Below are positions 8,642-17,992 of a DNA stretch of 64,000 nucleotides, in pieces (position 1 is the stretch's first letter; every line of letters starts with the position of its first letter). Source of the stretch: Marinobacter gelidimuriae. Its GTDB lineage: Bacteria > Pseudomonadota > Gammaproteobacteria > Pseudomonadales > Oleiphilaceae. A program made the position numbers and the translations under genes. The DNA is taken from positions 140,263 to 204,262 of the forward strand of contig NZ_KB889827.1 of the NCBI RefSeq assembly GCF_000372805.1. The letters are read 5' to 3'. The notes under the pieces were generated by a model that saw only the letters and a list, made by a program, of their open reading frames with translations, searched no databases and was not told the DNA's origin.

Positions 8642-8705
8642 GCACTGTGACGGCGCCCGCCGGAACTCCGATAAAGCACATTGTCAGTGTTAGCGGTGTC
8701 GTTTA

Positions 8706-9842
8706 TCACCATACCAATGCAGATCGCACAAAGGGCCCTGGCGGTAGTGCGCTGGCCACTGCCAGAGCATCACGCCAGCGTGGCTGGTCGTTCATAAACC
8801 GGCTCATTTGTGCGGCACTCGTGGCAGCAAACAGCCCCACGAACCATTGCGGTGCTTTGTCCGGGTGCCGCTTCAACGCCCGCAGAAACACGCTGTCCAT
8901 CCAGTCCAGCCAGCCAGCCCGCACCGCTGGGCCCTGAAGCATCCAGCCGCCACTGGCGTGAGCCGCAAGAATCTGCCGGGCAAGCGCCGCGCTGCCTCTT
9001 TGGCAACTCACAAAATGATAACCCGTGGCGGCCCTCATCCAGCCTGCACCGACGCCTGCTCTGATCACCCGACCAGAGTTCTGAACATTCGGCATGCGTA
9101 ACATAGGCAGGCTACCAGACTCCTCTCTTGTGACCTCGTAATACCCCAGCTCCTGCCGCTGCAGCCACGAATCAAGGTCTGAGCGATAGTCCGGCGCAGG
9201 CTCCTTCTCCGGTTGCAAGGCGGTCCATTCAATCAGAAAGTGATCCTCGTCGAGAGGCAACAGGTACAAAAAACACGGGTGCGGGTAGCCGGGCTGAAAA
9301 TCCATCAGTGTGGCCGTAGAGGTATCAAAACCGTGCTTGGGACAGGTAATCTCAAGGCCTGAGAAAACCTGCCAAAACCCAACGCCGGATATCAGCTGAC
9401 CCTTGTCGGGAGGGCGCGTGTCTATGACTGCCTTTGCCTGCCAACGGCGTTGATCCGCCGACACCAGAGCGCCATCATCGGTGTGTTCAACACCGCTAAC
9501 GGTCACACCAAGGTGCAAATCAAAGGCCGGAATATCGTCTATTTTGGCCAATGCATGCCGATACAGAACATCTGCCGGCAGCATTGCGTAAGCAGCGTCC
9601 CTGTCAGACTGACACGCTGTTTGATTACCTTGGCTGACCTGCCAGCGAAACCAGCGATGAGTGATAAGATCGCGAAAAGGATGTGGCTCAAGGTCCCAGA
9701 AACACCATGTTCGATCGTTACTGTAGGATGTTCGTAGGTCTAGAAAACAGACTCTGGGTAATGTTGCCTGCCTATCTTCTGCCAACTGCAGGAGCCAGCA
9801 GGCCAGGCTGAGCCCGGCTCCGATAATGACAAGGTCATATGG
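8706..9842 (-). pseudogene. crtY: lycopene beta-cyclase (CrtY), start region disrupted
   Basis: The frame encodes about 379 residues, full family length. It begins PYDLVIIGAGLSLA (Rossmann dinucleotide motif), then DRTWCFWD, VIDTRPP, FLIEWTAL and GAGWMRAATGYHF, ending RFMNDQP...LPPGPFV, all CrtY-like. It would cyclise lycopene to beta-carotene, the substrate of Blh. No ATG, GTG or TTG exists in frame between the upstream TGA (9843-9845) and the nucleotide-binding motif. An ATG at 9846 reads M-T-I-stop in another frame, so a one- or two-base indel probably removed the start. The first in-frame start (TTG 9785) would delete the FAD-binding motif. No crtE, crtB, crtI or rhodopsin gene is in the window. 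Confidence 0.75.
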
Positions 9843-9930
9843 TCATACTCAGCGTTTGGCGCAATTTAAGACTGGTTATCAGGCCTTGATGCAATGCGTG
9901 ATCGTGACGAATATACTGACGATTGATTGC

Positions 9931-9958
9931 GCCTGCCCGAGCGCAAACTCGGACAGGC
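9931..9958. terminator. stem-loop between trpA and the crtY remnant
   Basis: GCCTGCCCGAG and CTCGGACAGGC form an 11-bp stem (one G-T) with a 6-nt loop. A TTTT run follows on the plus strand only, whereas the flanking genes are on the minus strand. It may still end trpA transcripts or block antisense reading; polarity is unclear. Confidence 0.4.
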
Positions 9959-9991
9959 TTTTCAGACGCTTTCACTAGCCAATGACAGCGT

Positions 9992-10822
9992 TCAGGAAAC
10001 GTTCAATGTCGTCCGCGCATCTCTAACCGCAGCCGAAAGTTCCCGCGTAAGTGACAAAACATCATCGCGGCCCTGCGCTTCGGTATCTGCATTGGCTATG
10101 CACTCCACCAGGGCCGAACCCACCACTACGGCATCCGCAAAACGCGCAATACGCTCAGCTTGGGGTGCGGTACGAATACCGAAGCCCACGGCCACCGGCA
10201 AGTTTGTATGCTCTCGAATCCGCGCCAGTTCTTTTTCCACTTTTTCAGCGGTAGGTGCCGCAGAGCCAGTAACACCGGTGCTGGAAACGTAGTACAAAAA
10301 ACCGGAGGTATTTACCAGCACACCGGGCAGCCGGGCGGCATCGGTGGTGGGCGTTGCCAGGCGAATAAAGTGAATACCGGCTTCGCGGGCCGGCACGCAC
10401 AGTTCGTTGTCATGCTCTGGCGGCAAATCCACCACGATCATGCCGTCTACACCGGATGCTGCGGCATCGTGCAGAAAACGCTCTACGCCGTAGCAGTAAA
10501 TTGGGTTGTAATAGCCCATCAGTACAATCGGTGTGTCCTGATTATGCTCGCGGAATTCACGCACCATCTGCAGGGTTTTGATGGTGTTGTGACCACCGGC
10601 CAAAGCCCGCTGGCTAGCAAGCTGAATGGGCGCACCATCGGCCATAGGGTCGGTGAACGGCATTCCCAGTTCGATGATATCGGCACCGGCTTCAGGCAAC
10701 CCTTTTAAAATCTCCGCGCTGTGCTGATAGTCCGGATAGCCTGCGGTTACAAACGTAACCAGGGCAGCACGGTCTTGCTGGCGCAAGGCTTCAAAACAAC
10801 GATCAATACGACTTGCGCTCAT
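9992..10822 (-). CDS. trpA: tryptophan synthase alpha subunit
   Basis: A 276-residue TIM-barrel subunit. It cleaves indole-3-glycerol phosphate to indole and glyceraldehyde 3-phosphate and channels indole to TrpB. Seen are [12 protein letters not shown] near the N terminus, the catalytic Glu in [21 protein letters not shown] form (here DGAPIQLA), the YYNPIYCYG loop and the phosphate-binding VGFGIRT and VVGSALV segments. ATG 10822 is chosen because it lies one base after the trpB stop (TGATATG arrangement), implying translational coupling; a longer upstream frame only overlaps trpB. It is probably activated together with trpB by the divergent LysR regulator. Confidence 0.97.
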   Translation of the reverse strand: MSASRIDRCFEALRQQDRAALVTFVTAGYPDYQHSAEILKGLPEAGADIIELGMPFTDPMADGAPIQLASQRALAGGHNTIKTLQMVREFREHNQDTPIVLMGYYNPIYCYGVERFLHDAAASGVDGMIVVDLPPEHDNELCVPAREAGIHFIRLATPTTDAARLPGVLVNTSGFLYYVSSTGVTGSAAPTAEKVEKELARIREHTNLPVAVGFGIRTAPQAERIARFADAVVVGSALVECIANADTEAQGRDDVLSLTRELSAAVRDARTTLNVS

Positions 10823-10823
10823 A

Positions 10824-12077
10824 TCAGGCTTCCCCTTTAACGTCTTTACCAGCGTCTTTCTCAGCGTTTTCCGCACTGGCGTCCATGGCGGCAAGGACGG
10901 TAGACATGTCTTTATCACCGCGGCCGCTCAAGTTGATAACAATCAAATGATCCTGCGGCAATGTCGGAGCCACTTTCATCACGTAGGCAATAGCATGGGC
11001 TGTTTCCAGCGCCGGAATAATACCTTCAATGCGGCACAGAGTGTGGAAGGCTTCCAGAGCTTCGTCATCGGTAATGGCGGCGTAGCTGACCCGGCCAATA
11101 TCATTTAACCAGGCGTGCTCTGGGCCAATGCCCGGGTAATCCAGACCCGCCGAAATCGAATGGGCATCCTGAATCTGCCCGTCAGCGGATTGCAGCAGGA
11201 AGGTACGGTTGCCGTGCAATACGCCAGGGGTGCCGCCTTTCAGGCTGGCCGCGTGGCGCTTGTCCAGGCCTTCACCGGCAGCTTCAACACCCACCATAGC
11301 GACGCTCTCATCATCCAGAAACGGATGGAACAGGCCCATGGCGTTTGAGCCGCCACCCACACAGGCTACCAGCGTGTCGGGCAGGCGCCCTTCGCGCTCG
11401 AGAATCTGCTCGCGGGTTTCTTCACCAATAATCGATTGGAAATCACGCACCATGGCCGGATAGGGATGCGGGCCTGCTACTGTGCCGATGATATAAAAAG
11501 TATCAGCCACGTTGGTAACCCAGTCACGCAGGGCTTCATTCATAGCGTCTTTCAGAGTGCCTGCACCGCTGGTGACCGGGATTACTTTGGCGCCCAACAA
11601 ACGCATGCGCTGCACGTTGGGCTGCTGACGGTGAATGTCGACGCTGCCCATGTACACCATGCACTCCATACCAAAGCGCGCCGCTACGGTGGCAGTTGCC
11701 ACACCGTGCATGCCCGCCCCGGTTTCGGCGATGATGCGGATTTTACCCATGCGTTTAGCCAGCAAAATCTGGCCCAGGCAATTGTTAATCTTGTGAGCGC
11801 CGGTGTGCAGAAGATCTTCACGCTTCAGGTACACCTTGGCCCCGCCGAGCTGTTCGGTTAACCGTTCAGCCAGATACAGCGGGCTCTTGCGGCCGACAAA
11901 GTCACGGCGCAGCGCGTCCATCTCATCAATAAAGTCTTTTGAGTTGCGTGCAGTTGCGTATTCTTTTTGCAGCTCAAGAATGAGCGGCATCAGGGTCTCG
12001 GCCACAAAACGGCCACCAAAATGACCAAAAAAGCCGTTGGTATCCGGGCCCTGTCGTAGCGTGGTTGCTGTGCTCAT
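10824..12077 (-). CDS. trpB: tryptophan synthase beta subunit
   Basis: A 417-residue PLP enzyme joining indole and serine to give tryptophan, in an alpha2-beta2 complex with TrpA. Motifs: [18 protein letters not shown] at the N terminus, the PLP lysine in [28 protein letters not shown], and the phosphate-binding [10 protein letters not shown]. The ATG at 12077 starts the recognised family N terminus; a longer open frame to 12290 would cross the promoter region and is unlikely. The 136 bp to the divergent regulator hold three 11-bp direct repeats, a candidate control region. Confidence 0.97.
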   Translation of the reverse strand: MSTATTLRQGPDTNGFFGHFGGRFVAETLMPLILELQKEYATARNSKDFIDEMDALRRDFVGRKSPLYLAERLTEQLGGAKVYLKREDLLHTGAHKINNCLGQILLAKRMGKIRIIAETGAGMHGVATATVAARFGMECMVYMGSVDIHRQQPNVQRMRLLGAKVIPVTSGAGTLKDAMNEALRDWVTNVADTFYIIGTVAGPHPYPAMVRDFQSIIGEETREQILEREGRLPDTLVACVGGGSNAMGLFHPFLDDESVAMVGVEAAGEGLDKRHAASLKGGTPGVLHGNRTFLLQSADGQIQDAHSISAGLDYPGIGPEHAWLNDIGRVSYAAITDDEALEAFHTLCRIEGIIPALETAHAIAYVMKVAPTLPQDHLIVINLSGRGDKDMSTVLAAMDASAENAEKDAGKDVKGEA

Positions 12078-12099
12078 GCAATTGACTCCATTGCGCTGA

Positions 12100-12132
12100 T
12101 TCGATTTCTGTTCGATTTCTGTTCGATTTCTA
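12100..12132. repeat. three 11-bp direct repeats in the trpB/trpI intergenic region
   Basis: TTCGATTTCTG occurs twice (12100-12110, 12111-12121), followed by TTCGATTTCTA (12122-12132). The 11-bp period is one DNA helical turn. The array starts 22 bp upstream of the trpB start codon, between two divergent genes, so it may be a regulator-binding array, a curved element or replication slippage. I cannot choose from sequence alone. Confidence 0.8.
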
Positions 12133-12213
12133 ATTGATATCCAGTGTAAAGCAGGACAACACAGGGGGAAATCGATAAAATCGCACCCACCTGTGAGAAA
12201 AAGTAACCGATTT

Positions 12214-13101
12214 ATGGAACATGCCAACCTACCTTTACCGTCGCTGAATGCGCTGCGCGCCTTTAATGCCGCGGCACGCCTGCTAAGCATGAGCCGTGCC
12301 GCTGAAGCGCTTAACGTGACTCACGGTGCCATCAGCCGGCAAATTGGCCAGCTTGAACAACAACTCGGCATAGCGTTATTCGAGCGCCAGGGCCGCGGCA
12401 TTGCTTTGACCGCTGCAGGCCATCAGCTGTTCGCCACCACGGATTCGGTTTTCTCACAGCTGGAACAGGTTTGCGAGCGCCTGCGGCGAGAGGCCCGTGA
12501 TGCGCCCCTGGTGTTGAGCTGCTCGGGTAGCTTTCTGGCGCGCTGGTTTATTCCGCGCCTGGGCCGGTTACGCCAGGACTGCCCCGGCCTGGACATTCAC
12601 CTGACCACCACCGACGAAGAGCTGCACCTGCCCGCGGGGGTAGACGCTGCTCTGGGCTTTACCTCGGCGCCGGCGCCCTCAGGCCAGAACCTGATTGTTC
12701 TGGGCCCTGAACGAATCGGACCGGTGATGGCCCCCGGGCTGGCCCCTGCCAACCCAGATATGCCGGCGAGTGCCCTGCTGGAGTTGCCGCTACTGGAAAC
12801 CCTGTCACGGCCGCAAGCCTGGCCACAATGGTGTAAGCATCAGCAATTAGATACGCAGAGTTTGCCGATACGGCAATCATTTGAACATTTAAATTACATG
12901 CTAGAGGCAGCATTGGTAGGGCTGGGCGTGGCAATAGCGCCGCAATATCTGGTGGAAGAAGACCTTCGCAGCGGGCGACTGCTGGCGCCCTGGGGTTTTA
13001 TAGAAACCCGCGACACCCTGTGCCTGCGGCTTCCTGGTGATACGGTGTCGCCGCGGGCCCAGCGCCTGGCCGATTGGCTGGCCAAGGCGCTGGCACGGTG
13101 A
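12214..13101 (+). CDS. trpI: LysR-type regulator, TrpI-like
   Basis: A 295-residue transcription factor. The N-terminal winged helix-turn-helix reads [20 protein letters not shown] followed by [12 protein letters not shown], which places it in the GcvA/TrpI/AmpR branch; a periplasmic-binding-like effector domain follows. It is divergent from trpBA, the arrangement known in Pseudomonas, where TrpI activates trpBA when indole-3-glycerol phosphate is present; that role here is inferred. ATG 12214 gives the standard N terminus (the frame is open to 12193). The short shared intergenic region suggests autoregulation. Confidence 0.87.
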   Translation: MEHANLPLPSLNALRAFNAAARLLSMSRAAEALNVTHGAISRQIGQLEQQLGIALFERQGRGIALTAAGHQLFATTDSVFSQLEQVCERLRREARDAPLVLSCSGSFLARWFIPRLGRLRQDCPGLDIHLTTTDEELHLPAGVDAALGFTSAPAPSGQNLIVLGPERIGPVMAPGLAPANPDMPASALLELPLLETLSRPQAWPQWCKHQQLDTQSLPIRQSFEHLNYMLEAALVGLGVAIAPQYLVEEDLRSGRLLAPWGFIETRDTLCLRLPGDTVSPRAQRLADWLAKALAR

Positions 13102-13154
13102 CTCTAATCCGGGATTTGAACCTAACTCTGTCGCGTTAGCACACGGACTCCGCT

Positions 13155-13811
13155 TTAACGCATAGGTACTAGCGTTAATTCAACGCGACGGTTCTGTTCA
13201 CGGCCGGATTCGGTGTCGTTAGACGCCACCGGGGAACGCTCTCCGTAACCCACCGCGCGGGTACGCTTGGACTCAATGCCCTGATTTAGCAGAAAGTCAC
13301 GAACAGAAGATGCGCGGCGCTCACTCAACAACTGGTTATAGCTATCGGCGCCTTGGCTGTCGGTGTGCCCTTCTATTTGAACAATAGTTTGGTCAAATTC
13401 TTTCAGTACTAAGGCAACAGACTCCAGAGTTCCGGCAAACTGCGAGCGGATACTGGTTTGGTTGAGGTCAAAAGTAATGTTGCCAGGCATCACCAGCGAG
13501 ATCTGGTCGCCATTACGCACCACGCGCACGCCCGTACCTTCAAGCTGCTGGCGCAGTTGCACTTCCTGACGATCCATATACACACCTATCCCGCCACCTA
13601 GAGCACCGCCAGCTGCCGCGCCAATCAGCGCACCTTTGCCGCGGTCACTTTTACTGGATGTCGCCGCACCGATTACCGCGCCGCCAAGTGCGCCAATCAC
13701 GCTACCCTTAGTGGCGTTCGATGTTTTCTGTTCGCCGGTGTATGGGTCGTATGTCATACAGCCGCCAAGCGTCAGGCTGGCCAGTGTTACCGCAAGTATG
13801 GTTTTTTTCAC
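13155..13811 (-). CDS. OmpA-family outer-membrane lipoprotein with glycine-zipper segment
   Basis: A 218-residue protein. A lipoprotein signal ends in the lipobox LGGC (Cys near residue 18). Next is a glycine-zipper stretch (about residues 37-77: GALGGAVIGAAT, GAAAGGALGGGIG), then a C-terminal OmpA-like peptidoglycan-binding domain with VQIEGHTDSQG and LSERRASSVRDFL. It resembles E. coli YiaD and probably links the outer membrane to the cell wall. GTG 13811 is preferred: AAGGAA lies seven bases upstream and the signal peptide then starts directly. It converges with trpI. Confidence 0.88.
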   Translation of the reverse strand: MKKTILAVTLASLTLGGCMTYDPYTGEQKTSNATKGSVIGALGGAVIGAATSSKSDRGKGALIGAAAGGALGGGIGVYMDRQEVQLRQQLEGTGVRVVRNGDQISLVMPGNITFDLNQTSIRSQFAGTLESVALVLKEFDQTIVQIEGHTDSQGADSYNQLLSERRASSVRDFLLNQGIESKRTRAVGYGERSPVASNDTESGREQNRRVELTLVPMR

Positions 13812-13849
13812 AGCGCTTTCCTTATTTCCGTGGATCTGCGACAGCGTGT

Positions 13850-14845
13850 TCACACGTCTGTCGTGAATGTATCGATAATCGTGTTAAACACCGTTGCCTG
13901 CAAATCGTGGGCCTCGTTGACCAAATGGTGCCGGCCCCGTGGCAACTTGACTTCATGAACCCGGGCAAACTTGTTACGAATAATTCGCAAATTGTGGGGC
14001 CAATCTACGGTCAGGTCTTTTTCACCCTGGACTACGGTTATATCGAACTCAACCGGGCGCGCCGACTCAATGTGGGGCACCCATTGGCGCAATGCCGAAA
14101 CCCAGTCAACATGAACAGCGCGGGCCTGCAGCGGGTCGACCTTACGAAGAAATTTCAAAAACTCCGAGTTGCCACTGTTGGCACTGAATGCCCGCCGCCA
14201 ACGGCTGACAAAGGGCCTAAGCACCGTGTGCAACACACGGGCCTTAACCCAACCCGCAGGGCGTATCAGTGGCGCTAGTAAAACCACTTTGCGAAACTCT
14301 GATGTGGCCCGGGTATGATGATTCGACAGCAGATAGTCAATCAGTATGGCGCCGCCCGTGCTCTGCCCCACCGCATACCAGGGCCCGCGAATTTTCTGTC
14401 GCACCTTTGCCGTCACATCGCTGAGCACCTGCTGGTACTCCAAAAAGCTGCCTATGGCCGCCGGCGTGCCACTGGAAAGCCCGTGGCCCGGCTGGTCATA
14501 CGCCAGCACATCAAAGCCTTCCCCCAAGCAGCGGTCTATCAGCTGGGTGTAAAGCCCAACGTGATCGAAATAACCGTGCATTACAAAAACTGTTCCGCGG
14601 CAATGTGTTACGGCTGTGCTGCGGTAATAATGCACCATGACCTGATGCTTGCCGGAGTTCACGTAGCCTTGGTGGTATTCCACCTGCGCATGCTCTACCC
14701 AAAGGTCCAACCCATAAAAATGACAGTAAGCCATCATTTCATGGCTCAGCTCTCGCTCATTTTCTGGTTCGAACGCTTTCAGCCTGTCCAGCAACGAGTT
14801 GCGGTCCCAATCCGGTATTTTTATAGTATCTGTTTTCCAGTACAC
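13850..14845 (-). CDS. alpha/beta hydrolase (lysophospholipase-like)
   Basis: A 331-residue protein of the serine aminopeptidase/Hydrolase_4 group. The oxyanion segment is VFVMHGYFDHVGLY, DQPGHGLSSG follows, the nucleophile elbow is GQSTGG (Ser near residue 160), the acid lies in VVQGEKDLTVDW and the catalytic His in GRHHLVNEA near the C terminus. This pattern is typical of PldB-like lysophospholipases or monoacylglycerol lipases. There is no signal peptide, so it should be cytoplasmic. Its natural ester is unknown. It may be transcribed with the downstream lipoprotein gene, which begins 38 bp after its stop. Confidence 0.85.
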   Translation of the reverse strand: MYWKTDTIKIPDWDRNSLLDRLKAFEPENERELSHEMMAYCHFYGLDLWVEHAQVEYHQGYVNSGKHQVMVHYYRSTAVTHCRGTVFVMHGYFDHVGLYTQLIDRCLGEGFDVLAYDQPGHGLSSGTPAAIGSFLEYQQVLSDVTAKVRQKIRGPWYAVGQSTGGAILIDYLLSNHHTRATSEFRKVVLLAPLIRPAGWVKARVLHTVLRPFVSRWRRAFSANSGNSEFLKFLRKVDPLQARAVHVDWVSALRQWVPHIESARPVEFDITVVQGEKDLTVDWPHNLRIIRNKFARVHEVKLPRGRHHLVNEAHDLQATVFNTIIDTFTTDV

Positions 14846-14922
14846 GAGAGGCTAAACACCTGTGGTGAGTAAGAAAAATTCGTTGAGGGCGTCATGTTCT
14901 GCGCCTTTGAGCTCACGAAACC

Positions 14923-15207
14923 CTACTGGTCGGGGAGCCAGTCGTCCAGCGTAAGCTGGCCATTGCACAGCGCCTCTTTACGGTTTTTGGGCCAGCGTTT
15001 GATTTTCCACTCTAACTGCATGGCTTGAGCGCGGCCACCCACACAGCTCTGGAACGCCAGAACCAGCGGGCCCTTGCCGCGAAGGCTGTGAGCACCTTTG
15101 ACGCTGCCCTGATGTTCTGAAAAACGCCGTTCCACATCCGTAGACACCCCGGTGTATAAGGCGCCGGCGGCGGTTCGCACCAAGTAAACCGACCACTCAG
15201 CCGCCAC
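14923..15207 (-). CDS. GIY-YIG domain protein (YhbQ/UPF0213-like)
   Basis: A 94-residue protein consisting of one GIY-YIG nuclease domain. The V-Y-L ... L-Y-T-G-V motif is VYLVRTAAGALYTGVSTD, followed by the conserved Arg in VERRFSEH, and KIKRWPKNRKEAL near the C terminus. Stand-alone proteins of this group have nuclease-type folds with weakly defined roles in DNA handling. The GTG start at 15207 overlaps the end of the upstream EamA gene by 11 bp, so translation is probably coupled. Confidence 0.88.
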   Translation of the reverse strand: MAAEWSVYLVRTAAGALYTGVSTDVERRFSEHQGSVKGAHSLRGKGPLVLAFQSCVGGRAQAMQLEWKIKRWPKNRKEALCNGQLTLDDWLPDQ

Positions 15208-16117
15208 CGCTCACGACTCCTGCGGCGGCATCCTGTTTCTGCGCGGCTTTTTTCTGCTGCAACCACAAGCCGGCCATAATCAGTACTAGCCCTACATAAG
15301 TAGACGGCAAAATTCGCTCACCCAAAATAAACCAGATAAACACCAACGACAAAAACGGCGATATAAAAATAAGATTGCTAACTTTCGCTGTGTTTTCGGC
15401 TTTTTTCATGGCGTAGGACCAAAGCACGAACGCAATGCCCATTTCAAACACGCCAACATAACCGGCCGCCAGCAAGGAACCCGTCAGCGGAAAATGCAGA
15501 CTGTCGGTGGCTACAGCCGCTGCAACAATCACTGGCAAACCAAATAGAAAATTCAGGAACAGGCCCACCACCGGGTCGCGGGTGTCGCGGGTGGCAATAA
15601 TCCAATAGCTGGCCCATACCAACGTACTGCCAACAGCAAAGGCCACTCCCATCGGGTCCGAAAAGCTCAGGTCGGTTACCGCGCCACGGGTGGCAATCAC
15701 GAATACGCCGGCGTAACACACCAGCCCGGCCGCGATGTCGCGCCCGCGCAGACGTTGGCCTAGAAAGGGAACAGACAGGTAAGCCAACACCAGCGCCCAG
15801 GTGTAATTGATGGGCTGGGCTTCCTGAGCCGGCAGGCGGTCAAAGGCGCCAAACAGCAGAAAATAGTACAGGCACGGGTTTATAAGGCCCATCATAAATG
15901 ACTGCGCATACTGCCCGCGACGCAACTGGAACACCAAGCGCCAGCGGCCCTGAAGCACCAGAATTGTGCCCATCACCAGAATAGAGGCCACACAGGCAAT
16001 TAACAGCAGCTGCAGCGGAGATAGATCCGCCAGTGCCAACTTGAACGCGGTGGCCACGGTGGACCACAGTAATACCGTGGCGAGGCCGTACATCATGGCC
16101 TGTTTTTGATTGGTCAT
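15197..16117 (-). CDS. EamA-family (DMT superfamily) transporter
   Basis: A 306-residue inner-membrane protein with about ten predicted helices arranged as two EamA repeats (first about residues 8-140, second 150-290). Sequences such as GLATVLLWSTVATAFKLAL and PINYTWALVLAYLSVPFLG are typical. Members export amino acids or other metabolites; the substrate here cannot be inferred. It overlaps the downstream GIY-YIG gene by 11 bp, so the two form a small operon. Confidence 0.85.
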   Translation of the reverse strand: MTNQKQAMMYGLATVLLWSTVATAFKLALADLSPLQLLLIACVASILVMGTILVLQGRWRLVFQLRRGQYAQSFMMGLINPCLYYFLLFGAFDRLPAQEAQPINYTWALVLAYLSVPFLGQRLRGRDIAAGLVCYAGVFVIATRGAVTDLSFSDPMGVAFAVGSTLVWASYWIIATRDTRDPVVGLFLNFLFGLPVIVAAAVATDSLHFPLTGSLLAAGYVGVFEMGIAFVLWSYAMKKAENTAKVSNLIFISPFLSLVFIWFILGERILPSTYVGLVLIMAGLWLQQKKAAQKQDAAAGVVSGGG

Positions 16118-16268
16118 AGTTTAAACTCTCACCGCGGCTTTGATGCCGGATTCTAGGCCACGCAGTATACCCATCCTTACCGGCCTTATACAGGTCGTTA
16201 ATTTGCTAACAATATAACCTTGTGACAGCCTGAAGCCTGACTTTGTAAACTAACCGGTGGCTATCGCC

Positions 16269-16716
16269 ATGAACAAACGGACTCAAAGCGTTCTCACCAC
16301 CACAGTGCTCGTCAGCCTGTTCAGTGCTGCCAGCGCCATGGCTCGACAGACGCCGGCGATTAAGGAAATTACTGAAGGTTTCAGCGATCCGGCAGCGGCT
16401 GGCACACACGGCGTTTTACAGCGATGCGCAGTTACACAAGTTCGTCGATGCACAGCAACAGATAAACACGCTACGAGAAGAATACAAAGACCGCATTGAC
16501 AGCGCAGAGTCTGAAGCCGATGCAACAGGCCTGCGCGATGAGGTGAATGCGCGCATGGCAGAGATTATTGAAAATCAGAATCTGGATATTGACACCTATA
16601 ACGCCATGGCCATCGCCTACAACAGCGAACCGCGCGGTCGCAACCGAATTGACGCTTTGATGCCCTGGTGCCGTCGCCCACGTCCATTCCTCTATCGGAA
16701 TCAGCCCGCCCGGTAG
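16269..16716 (+). pseudogene. DUF4168 periplasmic protein, frameshifted
   Basis: The first frame starts at ATG 16269 with a signal peptide (MNKRTQSVLTTTVLVSLFSA...AMA) and runs to about 16400. The DUF4168 body, FYSDAQLHKFVDAQQQINTL then RDEVNARMAEIIENQNLDID, is in the +1 frame and ends at 16716. Neither frame alone gives an exported DUF4168 protein. A single-base slip near 16395-16415 explains it. DUF4168 proteins are small exported proteins of unknown function. A sequencing error cannot be ruled out. Confidence 0.75.
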
Positions 16717-16862
16717 CACCGGATTGTCATTACCGCTGCCATCTTTACCGCTGTCGCCATCCCCTGCTCCGGCTTGTGCTTGGCCACTCACCCTCCAATA
16801 CCTTAATAATTGTCAAAGACTTGATAACCCACAGCATAGCCCGAAAGCTCAACTGTGCGGTG

Positions 16863-17699
16863 CTATTCGGGAGCCAACCAGTCCATCTGTTGGCCCAGGC
16901 CCAGACGTGCGGCCGGCTCCAAATCGCTCATCATCGCCGACAGCCGTTCATCCAGACCCCAGGGTGGATTGATGACCAGCATCCCGGAACCGATCATGCC
17001 GCGCTCCGGTGGCGTATGCAGTCGCACTTCACTACGCAGGATTTTGCGAACCGGGCCGGCCCTGAGGCCGTCCAGCAAAGTCTGCTCAAGGCCAGAGGTC
17101 AAAATGGGATACCACACCAGAAACACCCCGTGGCGGCATTTGTGCCACGCACGACTGAGTGTTTCGGCTACGGCGGTATAGTCGGTTTTTACTTCGTAAG
17201 ACGGGTCAATAAGCACCAACAAGCGCGGCTGACGGGGTGGAAGCACTTTCAGCAGCCCCGCCAGACCGTCCTGCTGGGTTACTCGCAATCGTTTGCCAGA
17301 AGCCCACTGGTTCAAACTGCTGGTTTCTGACGGGTGCAGTTCGAACACACCCAGGTTGTCCTGCGCGCGTAAAAAATGCCAAAACCATGCAGGCGACCCA
17401 GGATATTGGCGCAGGTTCGCGCCGGAGTTTAGTTGCTGTAAAAACGGCCGCAGCAGCTGCCAATCGGCTGCCGCCAGACGGTCCAGCTGGGGCCAGAGTT
17501 TGCGGATACCCGCATCAGCTTCGGCGGTTTTGCGGGCCCGCTCATCATCAAGATCGTAAAGCGCACTGCCTGCGTGGGTGTCAATACAGGCGATGCCCGA
17601 CGCTTTTGCCTGCATCATATTCAGCGCCAGCACCAGCGCCGCGTGCTTGTGCACATCGGCGAAATTGCCTGCATGAAAGGCATGGAGATAACTCAGCAT
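16863..17699 (-). CDS. rlmJ: 23S rRNA (adenine(2030)-N6)-methyltransferase
   Basis: A 278-residue protein of normal RlmJ length. It begins MLSYLHAFHAGNFADVHKH, a hallmark of the family, and has IDTHAGSALYDLD (SAM-binding region) and the catalytic motif LIDPSYE. It methylates A2030 of 23S rRNA in the cytoplasm using S-adenosylmethionine. It is transcribed alone and lies back to back with the damaged iron locus. Nothing unusual was seen. Confidence 0.93.
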   Translation of the reverse strand: MLSYLHAFHAGNFADVHKHAALVLALNMMQAKASGIACIDTHAGSALYDLDDERARKTAEADAGIRKLWPQLDRLAAADWQLLRPFLQQLNSGANLRQYPGSPAWFWHFLRAQDNLGVFELHPSETSSLNQWASGKRLRVTQQDGLAGLLKVLPPRQPRLLVLIDPSYEVKTDYTAVAETLSRAWHKCRHGVFLVWYPILTSGLEQTLLDGLRAGPVRKILRSEVRLHTPPERGMIGSGMLVINPPWGLDERLSAMMSDLEPAARLGLGQQMDWLAPE

Positions 17700-17992
17700 A
17701 AACGGGCTCCCGGTTAATGGGAGCCATTAAGCCCGACCACGGCTGGTGTGTGCAAGCGCATCACAGCTGAACAACGCCCACCATAGTCGCCCCAGTGTAT
17801 CAGGGAGTATCAGCAACCGCTTTGCCAGTCAGTTATTGCTGGTTTACCGGCGCTCAATACTGCCCTTTGAACCAGCAGATTCTGATGATGGAGAGGCACT
17901 CTTTTTGATTTTTTGCCAAGCGGTAAAAATGCTGGCGGACGTTCCTGCAAGCCGGATAGCTGAGCTGCTCATGATCCCATTCTCCACAGTGT

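Noticed and set aside
13105..13135. CCGGGATTTGAACC, which looks like the T-arm end of a reverse-strand tRNA gene
   Set aside because: Only about 50 bp separate the flanking coding genes, too little for a tRNA, and no acceptor stem pairing is present.
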